Positions 8,866-16,742 of a stretch of DNA of 64,000 bases are shown piece after piece. This DNA comes from an uncultured Paracoccaceae bacterium (GTDB lineage Bacteria > Pseudomonadota > Alphaproteobacteria > Rhodobacterales > Rhodobacteraceae): NCBI GenBank assembly GCA_947500135.1, contig CANMQX010000001.1:310001-374000 (forward strand), in the 5' to 3' direction. Position 1 is the stretch's first letter, and every line of letters begins with the position of its first letter. Under the pieces are notes generated by a model that was not told the DNA's origin, made no database searches, and saw only the letters and a list, made by a program, of their open reading frames with translations. The position numbers and the translations under genes are program-made.

Positions 8866-10206
8866 ATGAATACCCACTATCGCGATACCCGCAAGATTGA
8901 CCCGAGCCGGGGCGGCACCCTGGGCGATGGCACCCCCAATGATCAGGACCGGATGGAGATAGGACCAACACAGCTTGCCTTTGCCGAATGGGAACAAGCC
9001 GGGCTGAAGCTGCCGCATTTGCCACATATGCGGGCTTGGCGTCATCAACGCCTGACCGACGCCGTGGTCACCCGCGATTATGGTGGTATTTTGATGTTTG
9101 ATCCGCTCAACATCCGCTACGCCACCGACAGCACCAATATGCAGTTGTGGAATACCCATAACCCGTTTCGGGCCTGTTTGATCTGTGCTGATGGCTACAT
9201 GGTCGTCTGGGACTACAAGAACGCAATGTTTCTAAGCCGGTTCAACCCGCTTGTCGCCGAACAGCGCACGGGCGCCGATCTTTTCTATTTTGATCGTGGT
9301 GATCAGCTGGGGATTGCCGCCAGTCGATTTTCAACAGAAGTGCGTGACCTGATAGCAGAGCACGGCGGAGCCAATATGCGCCTTGGCGTGGATAAGCCGA
9401 TGTTGCATGGGCTACGCGCGTTGGAGGCTGTGGGATTTGAGGTTTTCCCTGGTGAGGAACTGACCGAGAAAGCTCGCAGCATCAAAGGCCCGGATGAAAT
9501 TCTGGCAATGCGCTGTGCCAGCCATGCCTGCGAAGCCGCCTGTTACGCGATGGAAGATGCCGCGCGGACGGGCGTGCCGGAGGGCGATATGTCCGAAGAT
9601 GACATTTGGGCGGTTTTGCATGCCGAAAATATCCGCCGCGGGGGTGAGTGGATCGAAACCCGGTTGCTGTCATCCGGCCCCCGCACCAATCCGTGGTTTC
9701 AGGAATGCGGAGGCCGGATCGTTCAGAATAATGAGATCGTGGCCTTTGATACCGATCTGGTCGGGGCCTACGGCATCTGCGTGGATATCAGCCGCACATG
9801 GTGGATCGGCGACCAGAAACCCCGCCCGGATATGGTTGAGGCGATGCAGGTCGGCGTCGCGCATATTGAACAGAATATGCAGATGCTGAAGCCCGGCGTG
9901 TCCTTCAATGACCTGACCCACAACACTCATGTGTTGCCCGATAAGTACCAGTCCCTGAAATATGGCTGCCTGATGCATGGTGTGGGCCTCTGCGATGAAT
10001 GGCCGCTGATTGCCTATCCCGACAAATGGGTCGAAGGCGCGTTTGACTATGAATTGCAGCCGGGCATGACCTTATGCGTCGAGGCGTTGATCAGCCCCGA
10101 CGGTGGCGACTTTTCGATCAAGCTGGAGGATCAGGTGCTGATCACAGAGGACGGTTTCGAGAATCTGACGAAATACCCCCATGATGCGGCATTAATGGGG
10201 GCGTAA
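8866..10206 (+). CDS. dddP: DMSP lyase of the M24 peptidase-like fold
   Basis: 446 residues. The protein matches the known DddP from roseobacters residue for residue at the key sites: Asp295, Asp297, Asp307, His371, Glu406 and Glu421 (two-metal centre), plus Trp95, Tyr366 and Asp377 around the substrate. Motifs seen are FDTDLVGAYGICVD, MHGVGLCDEWP, CVEALI and KLEDQV. It cleaves dimethylsulfoniopropionate to dimethyl sulfide and acrylate in the cytosol. This subgroup of the M24 family is not a peptidase. AAGGA precedes the ATG. There is no transporter or acrylate gene beside it, which is usual for dddP. Its TAA stop lies inside a palindromic element. Confidence 0.93.
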   Translation: MNTHYRDTRKIDPSRGGTLGDGTPNDQDRMEIGPTQLAFAEWEQAGLKLPHLPHMRAWRHQRLTDAVVTRDYGGILMFDPLNIRYATDSTNMQLWNTHNPFRACLICADGYMVVWDYKNAMFLSRFNPLVAEQRTGADLFYFDRGDQLGIAASRFSTEVRDLIAEHGGANMRLGVDKPMLHGLRALEAVGFEVFPGEELTEKARSIKGPDEILAMRCASHACEAACYAMEDAARTGVPEGDMSEDDIWAVLHAENIRRGGEWIETRLLSSGPRTNPWFQECGGRIVQNNEIVAFDTDLVGAYGICVDISRTWWIGDQKPRPDMVEAMQVGVAHIEQNMQMLKPGVSFNDLTHNTHVLPDKYQSLKYGCLMHGVGLCDEWPLIAYPDKWVEGAFDYELQPGMTLCVEALISPDGGDFSIKLEDQVLITEDGFENLTKYPHDAALMGA

Positions 10207-10327
10207 GATGGGGTATCGCGTTTCGACTTAACCTTGAACCGCTTGTTCGCGACCTCACCTTTCGGTCGGACGTGAAATGCGATGATGGGCTTTCAAATTA
10301 AATCGAAACGCTTCAAACCCATCTTAC
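10203..10327. repeat. 125-bp palindromic element carrying both flanking stop codons
   Basis: The termini GTAAGATGGG (10203-10212) and CCCATCTTAC (10318-10327) are perfect inverted copies. A second inner pair, 10218-10231 and 10298-10311, matches at 13 of 14 positions. The TAA of dddP and the TAA of the convergent gene both lie in the terminal GTAAG. The outer motif is shared with the short repeats at 13257 and 60859. No transposase is encoded. Confidence 0.75.
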
Positions 10328-11190
10328 CGGGTCAGATGTACGCGGGCGAGAATGCCGCGATGGTCCGAGCCAAGCAACGGTCTGCGTTCCACGCGTCCGC
10401 CGCCCGGGGCATGCACATGATCCAGCAAGAGCGGTACGCCGCGCAGGTTGAAAGTTGGCCGGAGCGGGCGCGCGACCTGCGCACCCGCCGCCTGCCCCAA
10501 CCGTTGCACGCTATTGGCCCATGGGAAAATGTTGAAATCCCCCGCCAGTACAATGGGCCCAGCCAGCCCGTCAATTAGCTCCTGCGCCGCATCCGCGGCA
10601 CGTGCATTGCCATAGGGGAACGGCCAGGGCAGATGCACGGACCCAACCCAGATATCCTGCCCATCCTTGTGAATGCGGACAGCCCCCACCGCCCGCCGAT
10701 CAGTGCAGCGCGCTTCCGTCACCGGATGGCGGGATAGCACGGCCACAGCACTCCACCCTGAAAACCGGCAAAGATGCTGGTGCGGAAAATCCGGCTTAAG
10801 CTGCGCCATCAGATCTTCGTTGCCGCGCGACACCTCTTGCAAGGTTACCACATCGGCCCCGCTGTTGCGGATATCATCGGCCAGCGCAGGCAGCTCGGGG
10901 TTATAATACCAGATATTTTTGGAATAGACCGTCAGCTTGTCGCCATCCTTGCCGCCAAAGAAAAGCGGCACCGTCGTCAGCAATGCCGCAGCCGCGGTCA
11001 GGCCCAGCCCAACCCGCCAGCGCCGCGACATCGGCAGCAGCATGCAAAGCAGGCATAAGCCGCCCAACACGACGCGGAACAGTGAAAGCGTATCGGCAAC
11101 CGGGTGTGCCCAGCCTGCAAAGCCTGCCCAGACGCTTAGGCACAAACAGCCCAGCAGTAAAAACAATCCAAACCTTGCCAGTTTCATCAT
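10324..11190 (-). CDS. Membrane-anchored endonuclease/exonuclease/phosphatase-family protein
   Basis: 288 residues from ATG 11190. Three hydrophobic segments occupy about 1-85 (LFLLLGCLCLSVWAGF and two more). A soluble EEP domain follows, with the family's catalytic blocks VTLQEVS (Glu), GSVHLP, LAGDFNIFPW (Asp, Asn) and LGSDHRGILA (Asp-His). The domain faces the periplasm by topology. Substrate unknown; relatives cleave phosphodiesters in DNA, lipids or small molecules. A GTG at 11205 is a possible earlier start but lacks a ribosome site. The gene stops inside the palindromic element shared with dddP. Confidence 0.85.
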   Translation of the reverse strand: MMKLARFGLFLLLGCLCLSVWAGFAGWAHPVADTLSLFRVVLGGLCLLCMLLPMSRRWRVGLGLTAAAALLTTVPLFFGGKDGDKLTVYSKNIWYYNPELPALADDIRNSGADVVTLQEVSRGNEDLMAQLKPDFPHQHLCRFSGWSAVAVLSRHPVTEARCTDRRAVGAVRIHKDGQDIWVGSVHLPWPFPYGNARAADAAQELIDGLAGPIVLAGDFNIFPWANSVQRLGQAAGAQVARPLRPTFNLRGVPLLLDHVHAPGGGRVERRPLLGSDHRGILARVHLTR

Positions 11191-11301
11191 GGTAACATCT
11201 CTCACCTTGCCGCGATTGCCTGCAAATTGCGTTGTATGAAATGCAACCCATTGTCATGTCTTGCGCAGTTTTTACGCAGAACAGCAGAAAAGGTGATGCA
11301 G

Positions 11302-12507
11302 ATGCCAACCGAGAAACTGACCTTTACCGGCCATGCCGGCGATACGCTGGCGGCCCGGCTGGATATGCCCAATGGCCCGCACATGGCCACGGCGATTTTC
11401 GCCCACTGCTTTACCTGTTCCAAGGATATCACCGCCGCCCGCCGGATTGCCGCCCGCCTGTCATCGATGGGCATTGCTGTGCTGCGCTTTGATTTTACAG
11501 GCCTTGGTCATTCAGAGGGCGAGTTTGAGAATACGAGCTTTTCTTCCAACGTAGATGACTTGATTGCCGCTTGTGAGGCGCTGGATGCAAGGGGCATGCC
11601 GCCATCGCTGATTATCGGGCATTCGCTGGGGGGTGCTGCAGTGTTGAAAGCCGCACCGATGATGGACAGCATCAAAGCTGTTGTGACCATCGGCGCCCCG
11701 TTTGACCCCGGCCATGTCACCCATAACTTTGCCCAGGCTATCCCCGAGATTGTGGATAAAGGCGTGGCAGAGGTGAGCCTGGGTGGTCGCCCGTTCCGCA
11801 TTGGCAAAGGTTTTGTTGAGGATGTGTCCGAGGCTGCGCTAAAGACCTCGATTGCCAAGCTGAACGCTGCTTTGCTGGTCTTACACGCCCCGCGTGATGC
11901 GACGGTCGGTGTTGAAAACGCTTCTGACATCTTTTTGGCGGCGAAACATCCCAAAAGCTTTGTCACCCTGGATGATGCCGATCATCTGGTTACCCGTCCT
12001 GCGGATGCGGAATATGCAGCTGATGTGATAGCCGCCTGGTCCAAGCGTTATCTGAAGCTGGAAGAGCCGGCCAAGCCTGTCGCCGCCCCCGAAGGCGTGA
12101 TGCGCGTGACAGAGGCTGATGCAAACGGGTTCCTACAGGATGTGCAATCCGGCCCGCATCATGTGCTGGCAGATGAGCCTGCCAAATTCGGTGGCACCAA
12201 TAAGGGGCTCACCCCTTATGGCTTTCTTTCTGCCGGGTTGGGGGCCTGTACCTCGATGACCATCCGCATGTATGCGCGGCGCAAGGGCTGGCCGTTACAG
12301 GGCGTCAGTGTCGATATCACCCATGCCAAGGAGCATGCGCAGGATGCAACAGACCCCGGTGCGAAGGTCGACCAGTTTCAACGGATCATCCATCTGACCG
12401 GTGATCTGTCCGATGAACAGCGGGCGCGGCTGTTGGAGATCGCGGATAAATGCCCAGTCCACAAGACACTGGAGCGGGCATCAGAGGTCGATACAGTGTT
12501 GGCATAA
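11302..12507 (+). CDS. Alpha/beta hydrolase-OsmC fusion protein
   Basis: 401 residues. The N-terminal alpha/beta hydrolase (about 1-250) has the nucleophile elbow GHSLGG, acid Asp near HAPRDATV and His in DADHLV. The C-terminal OsmC domain (about 270-400) has LTPYGFLSAGLGACTSMT with one redox Cys and KCPVHKTLE with the second. OsmC proteins reduce organic hydroperoxides. The hydrolase half suggests cleavage of an ester or peroxyester first, which is an inference. AAAGGTG sits six bases before the chosen ATG, and upstream in-frame starts at 11227 and 11296 are less likely. It ends at a bidirectional terminator facing bioY. Confidence 0.9.
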   Translation: MPTEKLTFTGHAGDTLAARLDMPNGPHMATAIFAHCFTCSKDITAARRIAARLSSMGIAVLRFDFTGLGHSEGEFENTSFSSNVDDLIAACEALDARGMPPSLIIGHSLGGAAVLKAAPMMDSIKAVVTIGAPFDPGHVTHNFAQAIPEIVDKGVAEVSLGGRPFRIGKGFVEDVSEAALKTSIAKLNAALLVLHAPRDATVGVENASDIFLAAKHPKSFVTLDDADHLVTRPADAEYAADVIAAWSKRYLKLEEPAKPVAAPEGVMRVTEADANGFLQDVQSGPHHVLADEPAKFGGTNKGLTPYGFLSAGLGACTSMTIRMYARRKGWPLQGVSVDITHAKEHAQDATDPGAKVDQFQRIIHLTGDLSDEQRARLLEIADKCPVHKTLERASEVDTVLA

Positions 12508-12510
12508 AAA

Positions 12511-12543
12511 AAGGCGCTGCGAGGTGCAGCGCCTTTTCCTTTT
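12511..12543. terminator. Bidirectional terminator between the hydrolase-OsmC gene and bioY
   Basis: AAGGCGCTGC (12511-12520) and GCAGCGCCTT (12526-12535) form a perfect 10-bp stem with a 5-base loop. It is flanked by an A-run on the left and a T-rich stretch on the right, so it can work for both convergent genes. Confidence 0.92.
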
Positions 12544-12558
12544 CTGAGATGTGGTCGC

Positions 12559-13164
12559 TTACTGGCGCGCGTCACCAATCAGCTTCCACAGCGCAGGCAC
12601 CAGCAGCGCCGCCAGACCCAGTTTCAGCGCGTCACCAATCAGGAAAGGTGTGATGCCCCAAGCCAGTGTCTGTTCCCAGCCAGATGCGAACTGATGCAAC
12701 CAGAGCAAACCGGGAATGTAGATCAGCGCGCTCCCGACAAACATCGCCAGCGCCATCAGGATAACGTTCCGGTCCCAACCCTTGCGGGCCGCAAAGCCAA
12801 GCGCCAAGGCGGCCAGCACGTAACCAACCAGATAGCCGCCGGTGCCACCCATCATATAGATAAGCCCTGCTTTTTCAGCAGAAGACCCAGCAAAGACGTC
12901 AAATCCCATGGCACCGATGGCCAGATAGCCAAGGATCGTGATCGCACCCAACCGCGCGCCATAAGCGGCCCCAATGGTCAAGACGCCAAAAGTAGTCAGG
13001 GTGATCGGCACCGGATTGCCCGGGATAAAGACCTGAATTTTTGCGGTGATCGCCAATGCGGCGATGCCAAGGATCACCATGATCGCCTGCTTCATCCGCA
13101 AGGCGGCCCCTTCGGAGGGTCCGAAAGTTTCGGTCAAAACGCGGTCGTTGAGTGCGAGGGCCAT
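12559..13164 (-). CDS. bioY: Biotin transporter substrate-binding subunit BioY
   Basis: 201 residues with six hydrophobic helices. BioY features include the segment near 45-60 (IPGNPVPITLTTFGVLTIGA), where PVPxTLQT-type sequence is the family hallmark, and the glycine-rich loop GGTGGYLVGY. It is the S component of an ECF transporter that captures biotin at the inner membrane. No bioM or bioN lies beside it, so it either works alone or shares an energising module coded elsewhere. No BioR-like operator is convincing in the 90 bases upstream. Confidence 0.95.
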   Translation of the reverse strand: MALALNDRVLTETFGPSEGAALRMKQAIMVILGIAALAITAKIQVFIPGNPVPITLTTFGVLTIGAAYGARLGAITILGYLAIGAMGFDVFAGSSAEKAGLIYMMGGTGGYLVGYVLAALALGFAARKGWDRNVILMALAMFVGSALIYIPGLLWLHQFASGWEQTLAWGITPFLIGDALKLGLAALLVPALWKLIGDARQ

Positions 13165-13256
13165 GTGACGCTCTCCCCTATTTATTGATGTGGTTGGGCT
13201 TTTATTGCCCTATGCTGCGGCGCGGCGCAAGCAGGATGGCGCTAACGGTGCCGCAT

Positions 13257-13282
13257 GTAAGATGGATTTTAACCCATCCTAC
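13257..13282. repeat. Short palindromic repeat with stop codon, copy b
   Basis: 26 bp: GTAAGATGG at the left, CCATCCTAC at the right, with ATTTTAAC in the middle. It is nearly identical to the copy at 60859-60885, with one substitution and one inserted base. The TAG stop of the DUF6314 gene (13281-13279) is part of the right half. It can form a hairpin GATGG/CCATC. Confidence 0.8.
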
Positions 13283-13692
13283 CGATCATAAACAGAAACA
13301 GAGGTGTAATCCTTGCGTGGTCCTATGACCCGCCAGGTGGCGCGCCAGCGTGGCCAATCGGTAAAATCGTATGCCACCTGATAATGGTCATCACCGCAAG
13401 GATGATCGGTGCCATCGACCTCACCCTGCGGGACAAAGCCATGAAAGGCAGACCCGTCGGCAAAGCGTACATCCACCATGTCTGGCCGAAAAAACCATTG
13501 ATAACGGCGATTTGCCGTCAGGGTTGGTCCGTCGCCAAACCTGATCTGGCCCTCTTCGACATAGTCCAATTGCTGCGACCCAACTTGCGCGAAACGTGCT
13601 GTTCCGACGAACGTCCCCGGTGTCCCGCCAAAACGGTCATCAATCTGCCGCGAAAGACGCCACGCCCCCAGAAAATCATTGGGACCTAACAT
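13279..13692 (-). CDS. DUF6314 family protein
   Basis: 137 residues, soluble. It has the pattern of DUF6314: FLGAWRLSRQI at the start, GTARF, a YVEEGQIRF strand, RRYQWFF, VRFADGSAFHGF, DHPCGDDHYQVAY, and the ending WRVIGPRKDYTSVSVYDR. The fold is probably a small beta-barrel of the calycin/lipocalin kind; biochemical role unknown. The gene is monocistronic on the minus strand, with its stop inside repeat copy b and bioY further downstream. Confidence 0.8.
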   Translation of the reverse strand: MLGPNDFLGAWRLSRQIDDRFGGTPGTFVGTARFAQVGSQQLDYVEEGQIRFGDGPTLTANRRYQWFFRPDMVDVRFADGSAFHGFVPQGEVDGTDHPCGDDHYQVAYDFTDWPRWRATWRVIGPRKDYTSVSVYDR

Positions 13693-13793
13693 GGTCTCAT
13701 GCGCTTCATGTCATCTCTCCCTTGAGGGTTCGGGCCTGCCCGCTTATGACGCGAGGGTAAATCGCTGCCCACCCCAGATAAAGGTGCCAATCC

Positions 13794-15101
13794 ATGATCC
13801 CTCGCTATTCTCGCCCGGAAATGACTGCCATTTGGGAGCCCGCCAACAAGTTCCGCATCTGGTACGAGATCGAAGCCCATGCCTGCGACGCCCAAGCCGC
13901 GATTGGAGTGATCCCGAAGGAGAATGCCGCGGCCGTCTGGAAGGCCAAGGATGTCGCATTTGATGTCGCCCGCATTGATGAGATCGAGGCCGTGACCAAA
14001 CATGATGTCATCGCCTTTTTGACCCATCTCGCCGAACATATCGGGTCGGAAGATGCCCGGTTTGTGCATCAGGGCATGACATCATCCGATGTGCTGGACA
14101 CGACGTTGAATGTGCAACTGGTCCGCGCCGCCGACATCCTGATCGCAGGTATGGATCGGGTGCTGGCCGCGCTGAAAACCCGTGCACATGAACACAAGAT
14201 GGATGTACGCATCGGCCGCAGTCACGGTATTCACGCCGAACCCACAACAATGGGCCTGACATTTGCCCGGTTCTATGCCGAAATGGATCGCGGTCGCAGC
14301 CGCCTGATCACAGCACGTACCGAAATTGCCACTGGTGCCATTTCCGGAGCCGTTGGGACCTTCGCCAATATCGATCCATCGGTTGAGGAACATGTCTGCG
14401 CCCAGATGGGACTGACCCCCGAACCGATCAGCACGCAGGTCATCCCCCGTGACCGCCATGCGATGTTTTTTGCCACGCTTGGCGTCATCGCCAGCAGCAT
14501 CGAAAACATCGCCACCGAAATCCGGCATATGCAGCGGACCGAAGTGCTGGAAGCGGAAGAGTTCTTTTCCAAGGGTCAAAAAGGCAGCTCTGCCATGCCC
14601 CATAAACGCAACCCGGTTCTGACCGAAAACCTGACAGGGCTGGCCCGATTGGTGCGCATGTCCGTTGTGCCCGCGATGGAGAATGTCACCCTGTGGCACG
14701 AGCGTGACATCAGCCATTCATCCGTCGAACGCGCCATCGGACCCGATACAACTGTGACGCTTGATTTCGCACTGAACCGGCTGGCCGGTGTAATCGAAAA
14801 ACTGGTGATCTACCCTGACAACATGCTGACCAATATGAATAAATTCCGTGGTTTGGTCATGTCGCAGCGCGTCTTGCTGGCATTGACCCAAGCTGGCGTC
14901 AGCCGCGAAGATGCTTACCGTCTGGTGCAACGCAACGCGATGAAGGTTTGGGAAAAAGGGGCGGATTTCAAAACCGAATTGCTGGGCGACGCAGAGGTGA
15001 CTGCGGCCCTGTCACCGGCGGAGATCGAAGAGAAATTTGATTTGGGGTATCACACAAAACATGTTGATACGATTTTCGCCCGCGTCTTTGGCGAAAGCTG
15101 A
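13794..15101 (+). CDS. purB: Adenylosuccinate lyase
   Basis: 435 residues. Fumarase/aspartase superfamily: IGRSHGIHAEPTT (catalytic His region), QGMTSSDVLDT, and the mobile signature loop KGSSAMPHKRNPV. It cleaves adenylosuccinate to AMP and fumarate, and SAICAR to AICAR, in purine synthesis; a cytosolic homotetramer. AAAGGTG precedes the ATG. It is monocistronic and followed at once by a strong terminator. Confidence 0.97.
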   Translation: MIPRYSRPEMTAIWEPANKFRIWYEIEAHACDAQAAIGVIPKENAAAVWKAKDVAFDVARIDEIEAVTKHDVIAFLTHLAEHIGSEDARFVHQGMTSSDVLDTTLNVQLVRAADILIAGMDRVLAALKTRAHEHKMDVRIGRSHGIHAEPTTMGLTFARFYAEMDRGRSRLITARTEIATGAISGAVGTFANIDPSVEEHVCAQMGLTPEPISTQVIPRDRHAMFFATLGVIASSIENIATEIRHMQRTEVLEAEEFFSKGQKGSSAMPHKRNPVLTENLTGLARLVRMSVVPAMENVTLWHERDISHSSVERAIGPDTTVTLDFALNRLAGVIEKLVIYPDNMLTNMNKFRGLVMSQRVLLALTQAGVSREDAYRLVQRNAMKVWEKGADFKTELLGDAEVTAALSPAEIEEKFDLGYHTKHVDTIFARVFGES

Positions 15102-15106
15102 AAATG

Positions 15107-15151
15107 AATGTGACCGGCCGTATGTCCCACCCCGGCCGGTCACGTTGTTTT
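15107..15151 (+). terminator. Terminator of purB, facing luxI
   Basis: Arms at 15107-15119 and 15134-15146 (AATGTGACCGGCC with GGCCGGTCACGTT, one mismatch) enclose a 14-base loop and are followed by GTTTT. The hairpin lies in the 52 bases between the convergent purB and luxI stops. Confidence 0.85.
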
Positions 15152-15153
15152 CA

Positions 15154-15831
15154 TCAGATAACCGACGGCGCATGCACAGCTTGCGGCTGTGACATATGTG
15201 TCGCCTGTGGCAGGCGGCTTACTTTTTCGGATAGCTGTGCGGAGCGGTCGATACGCTCTGCTGGCATGCTCATTGCGACATAGCGGCGTCCATCATGACA
15301 GTTGGTGTAGGGTGCCCCGATATATCCGGCATTATAGCCGATCTTGCGCAATGCACGTACAAGCGAAGGACGGCTGAGCGCCATCATTTCTGTCGCGCCC
15401 TGCCCGCGCGCCTCATCCACCAGACCATCAACGATCAAAGCCAGGCATTCTGCCCTGTCGGATGCGTCCACCTCATCTGCGATCACAACGCGCGTGCATT
15501 CCCAAACACTTGGCGTCACCGCAATCTTTGGTACGATATCAGCAGGGATGCCGATGATTTTACCCGCAACCGCGTCCCGCAGCATATAGGTGTGTGATCC
15601 CCATTTAACGTCGGTGGCCATGGCCCGCCCGCCGCCAATAACCTGTCCGTCACGCAAGACGAGCGAATAACGCGCCTTGGGGTTATCATATTGATCCATT
15701 TCAACGTCGTCGTCATGTGGAATGTCCCAGCCAAGCTGATCCACAAAGAAGCGCTTGCGCAACCGTAAGAAATCGTAGAAGGCAGAGCCATATTGATGTA
15801 GCTGTGCCATGTTGAACGTAATGTTTTCCAT
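15154..15831 (-). CDS. Acyl-homoserine-lactone synthase, LuxI type
   Basis: 225 residues from ATG 15831. The conserved LuxI residues are all present: Arg25, Phe29, Trp35 (LRLRKRFFVDQLGW), Asp46 and Asp49 (DQYD), Arg69 (GGGRAM), and Glu111 and Arg114 (WECTR). It makes an AHL signal from S-adenosylmethionine and an acyl-ACP; chain length cannot be read. The C-terminal 35 residues are a low-complexity tail. An upstream ATG at 15888 adds 19 residues, has no ribosome site and overlaps a dyad, so 15831 (AGAGAAAG upstream) is preferred. It is downstream of luxR on the same strand. Confidence 0.95.
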   Translation of the reverse strand: MENITFNMAQLHQYGSAFYDFLRLRKRFFVDQLGWDIPHDDDVEMDQYDNPKARYSLVLRDGQVIGGGRAMATDVKWGSHTYMLRDAVAGKIIGIPADIVPKIAVTPSVWECTRVVIADEVDASDRAECLALIVDGLVDEARGQGATEMMALSRPSLVRALRKIGYNAGYIGAPYTNCHDGRRYVAMSMPAERIDRSAQLSEKVSRLPQATHMSQPQAVHAPSVI

Positions 15832-15887
15832 GTTGTCTTTCTCTCTGCTAACGGACGGTTGGCGAGTGACACCAATGCCCTTTGTCA

Positions 15888-15902
15888 TTGTAATTACTAC
15901 AA
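15888..15902. promoter_or_regulatory. 15-bp dyad upstream of luxI (TTGTA-N5-TACAA)
   Basis: TTGTAATTACTACAA is a perfect 5-5-5 dyad, 57 bases upstream of the luxI ATG and between luxR and luxI. The size is a little shorter than a classical lux box. It is a candidate operator for LuxR or another dimeric regulator. Confidence 0.35.
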
Positions 15903-15997
15903 CAACGGCAAGTTAGCGCGAATTGTTCCGAAATGAGAGAAAAATTAGTTGACGTAGCGAAAAGCGTTAAAAAATGGTTTCAAAACAAGGGTGAAAT

Positions 15998-16606
15998 TTA
16001 GATCAGGCCATATTGGCTGGCCAACGTAGCCGCCTGGGTGCCTGTTTTGGCCCCCAATTTGAGCTTGGCGTTCTTTAGTCTTTGCTTCACGGCCCCCTCG
16101 CTCACGCTCAACTCATGGGCGATTTCCTTGAGCCGCTTGCCGTCCTTGACCATCCCCAGCGCTTCCAGCTCTGCCCGAGTCAGATTGGTGGGTGGTGCCG
16201 TCTCATTATGCCGTCTGGTCAGGAATGCCCGTAAAAGTTTCACTTCTAGGTCGGTATATTCGCGGTCTGACCGGGTGAATGATCCAAAAGAACGCTGACC
16301 ATCCTGCCCTGAATCAAAGACCGAAACCGTCACCCCGAACCGCATTCCAAACGTCTGCGCCTGAGCGATGACCCGCTTGGGATCTTCAAGCGGGATCTCG
16401 CTCCACCTGCATGTCCCAACATTTCCGTATGCCCATCTAACGACCGGGTCAAACAGCATAAATCGCTGTTTGGTGTAGTGATCAACCCACTCCGGTGGCA
16501 GCTCATTGATCTCTTCCATCGGGAAAGCGAAGCCAATTCGCAATGCTATGTAATGTCCCGAGGGTGCGAGTTGCAAAATCTCCTCTGGACCTATGAGAGC
16601 CGTCAT
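15998..16606 (-). CDS. LuxR-family AHL-responsive transcription factor
   Basis: 202 residues. The autoinducer-binding domain (about 15-130) has the ligand-pocket pattern Trp40, Tyr44, Asp53-Pro54 and Trp68 (WVDHYTKQRF, LFDPVVRW, CRWSEI). The C-terminal LuxR helix-turn-helix (about 140-202) has LTRAELEALGMVKDGKRLKE and VSEGAVKQRLKNAKLKLGAK. It is compact compared with LuxR (about 250), with a short linker. GAGGTG lies 5-6 bases before the ATG. It precedes luxI on the same strand and is divergent from the ligand-domain-only paralogue, so one regulatory region may serve both. Confidence 0.93.
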   Translation of the reverse strand: MTALIGPEEILQLAPSGHYIALRIGFAFPMEEINELPPEWVDHYTKQRFMLFDPVVRWAYGNVGTCRWSEIPLEDPKRVIAQAQTFGMRFGVTVSVFDSGQDGQRSFGSFTRSDREYTDLEVKLLRAFLTRRHNETAPPTNLTRAELEALGMVKDGKRLKEIAHELSVSEGAVKQRLKNAKLKLGAKTGTQAATLASQYGLI

Positions 16607-16659
16607 TCATTCACCTCGAGGCTTCCAAATTCACAAAAGCCTTGTTGCTAGCGCAGTGT

Positions 16660-16678
16660 TATCCTTAGAATAGGGATA
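16660..16678. promoter_or_regulatory. 19-bp dyad between luxR and its divergent paralogue
   Basis: TATCC-N9-GGATA lies in the 136-bp divergent spacer, 54 bases from the luxR start and 65 from the other gene. The length suits a lux-box-like site, but the arms are only 5 bp. Weak candidate. Confidence 0.25.
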
Positions 16679-16742
16679 CACAATGCCCGTTTGAGATTAT
16701 TTCGAGGTTAGCGTGGTTGGCAACCGGAAAGCGAGTTACGTT

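Noticed and set aside
13170-13200. BioR-like operator upstream of bioY (TTATTGATGT)
   Set aside because: It departs from the inverted TTAT...ATAA consensus in the right half and no bioR is nearby.
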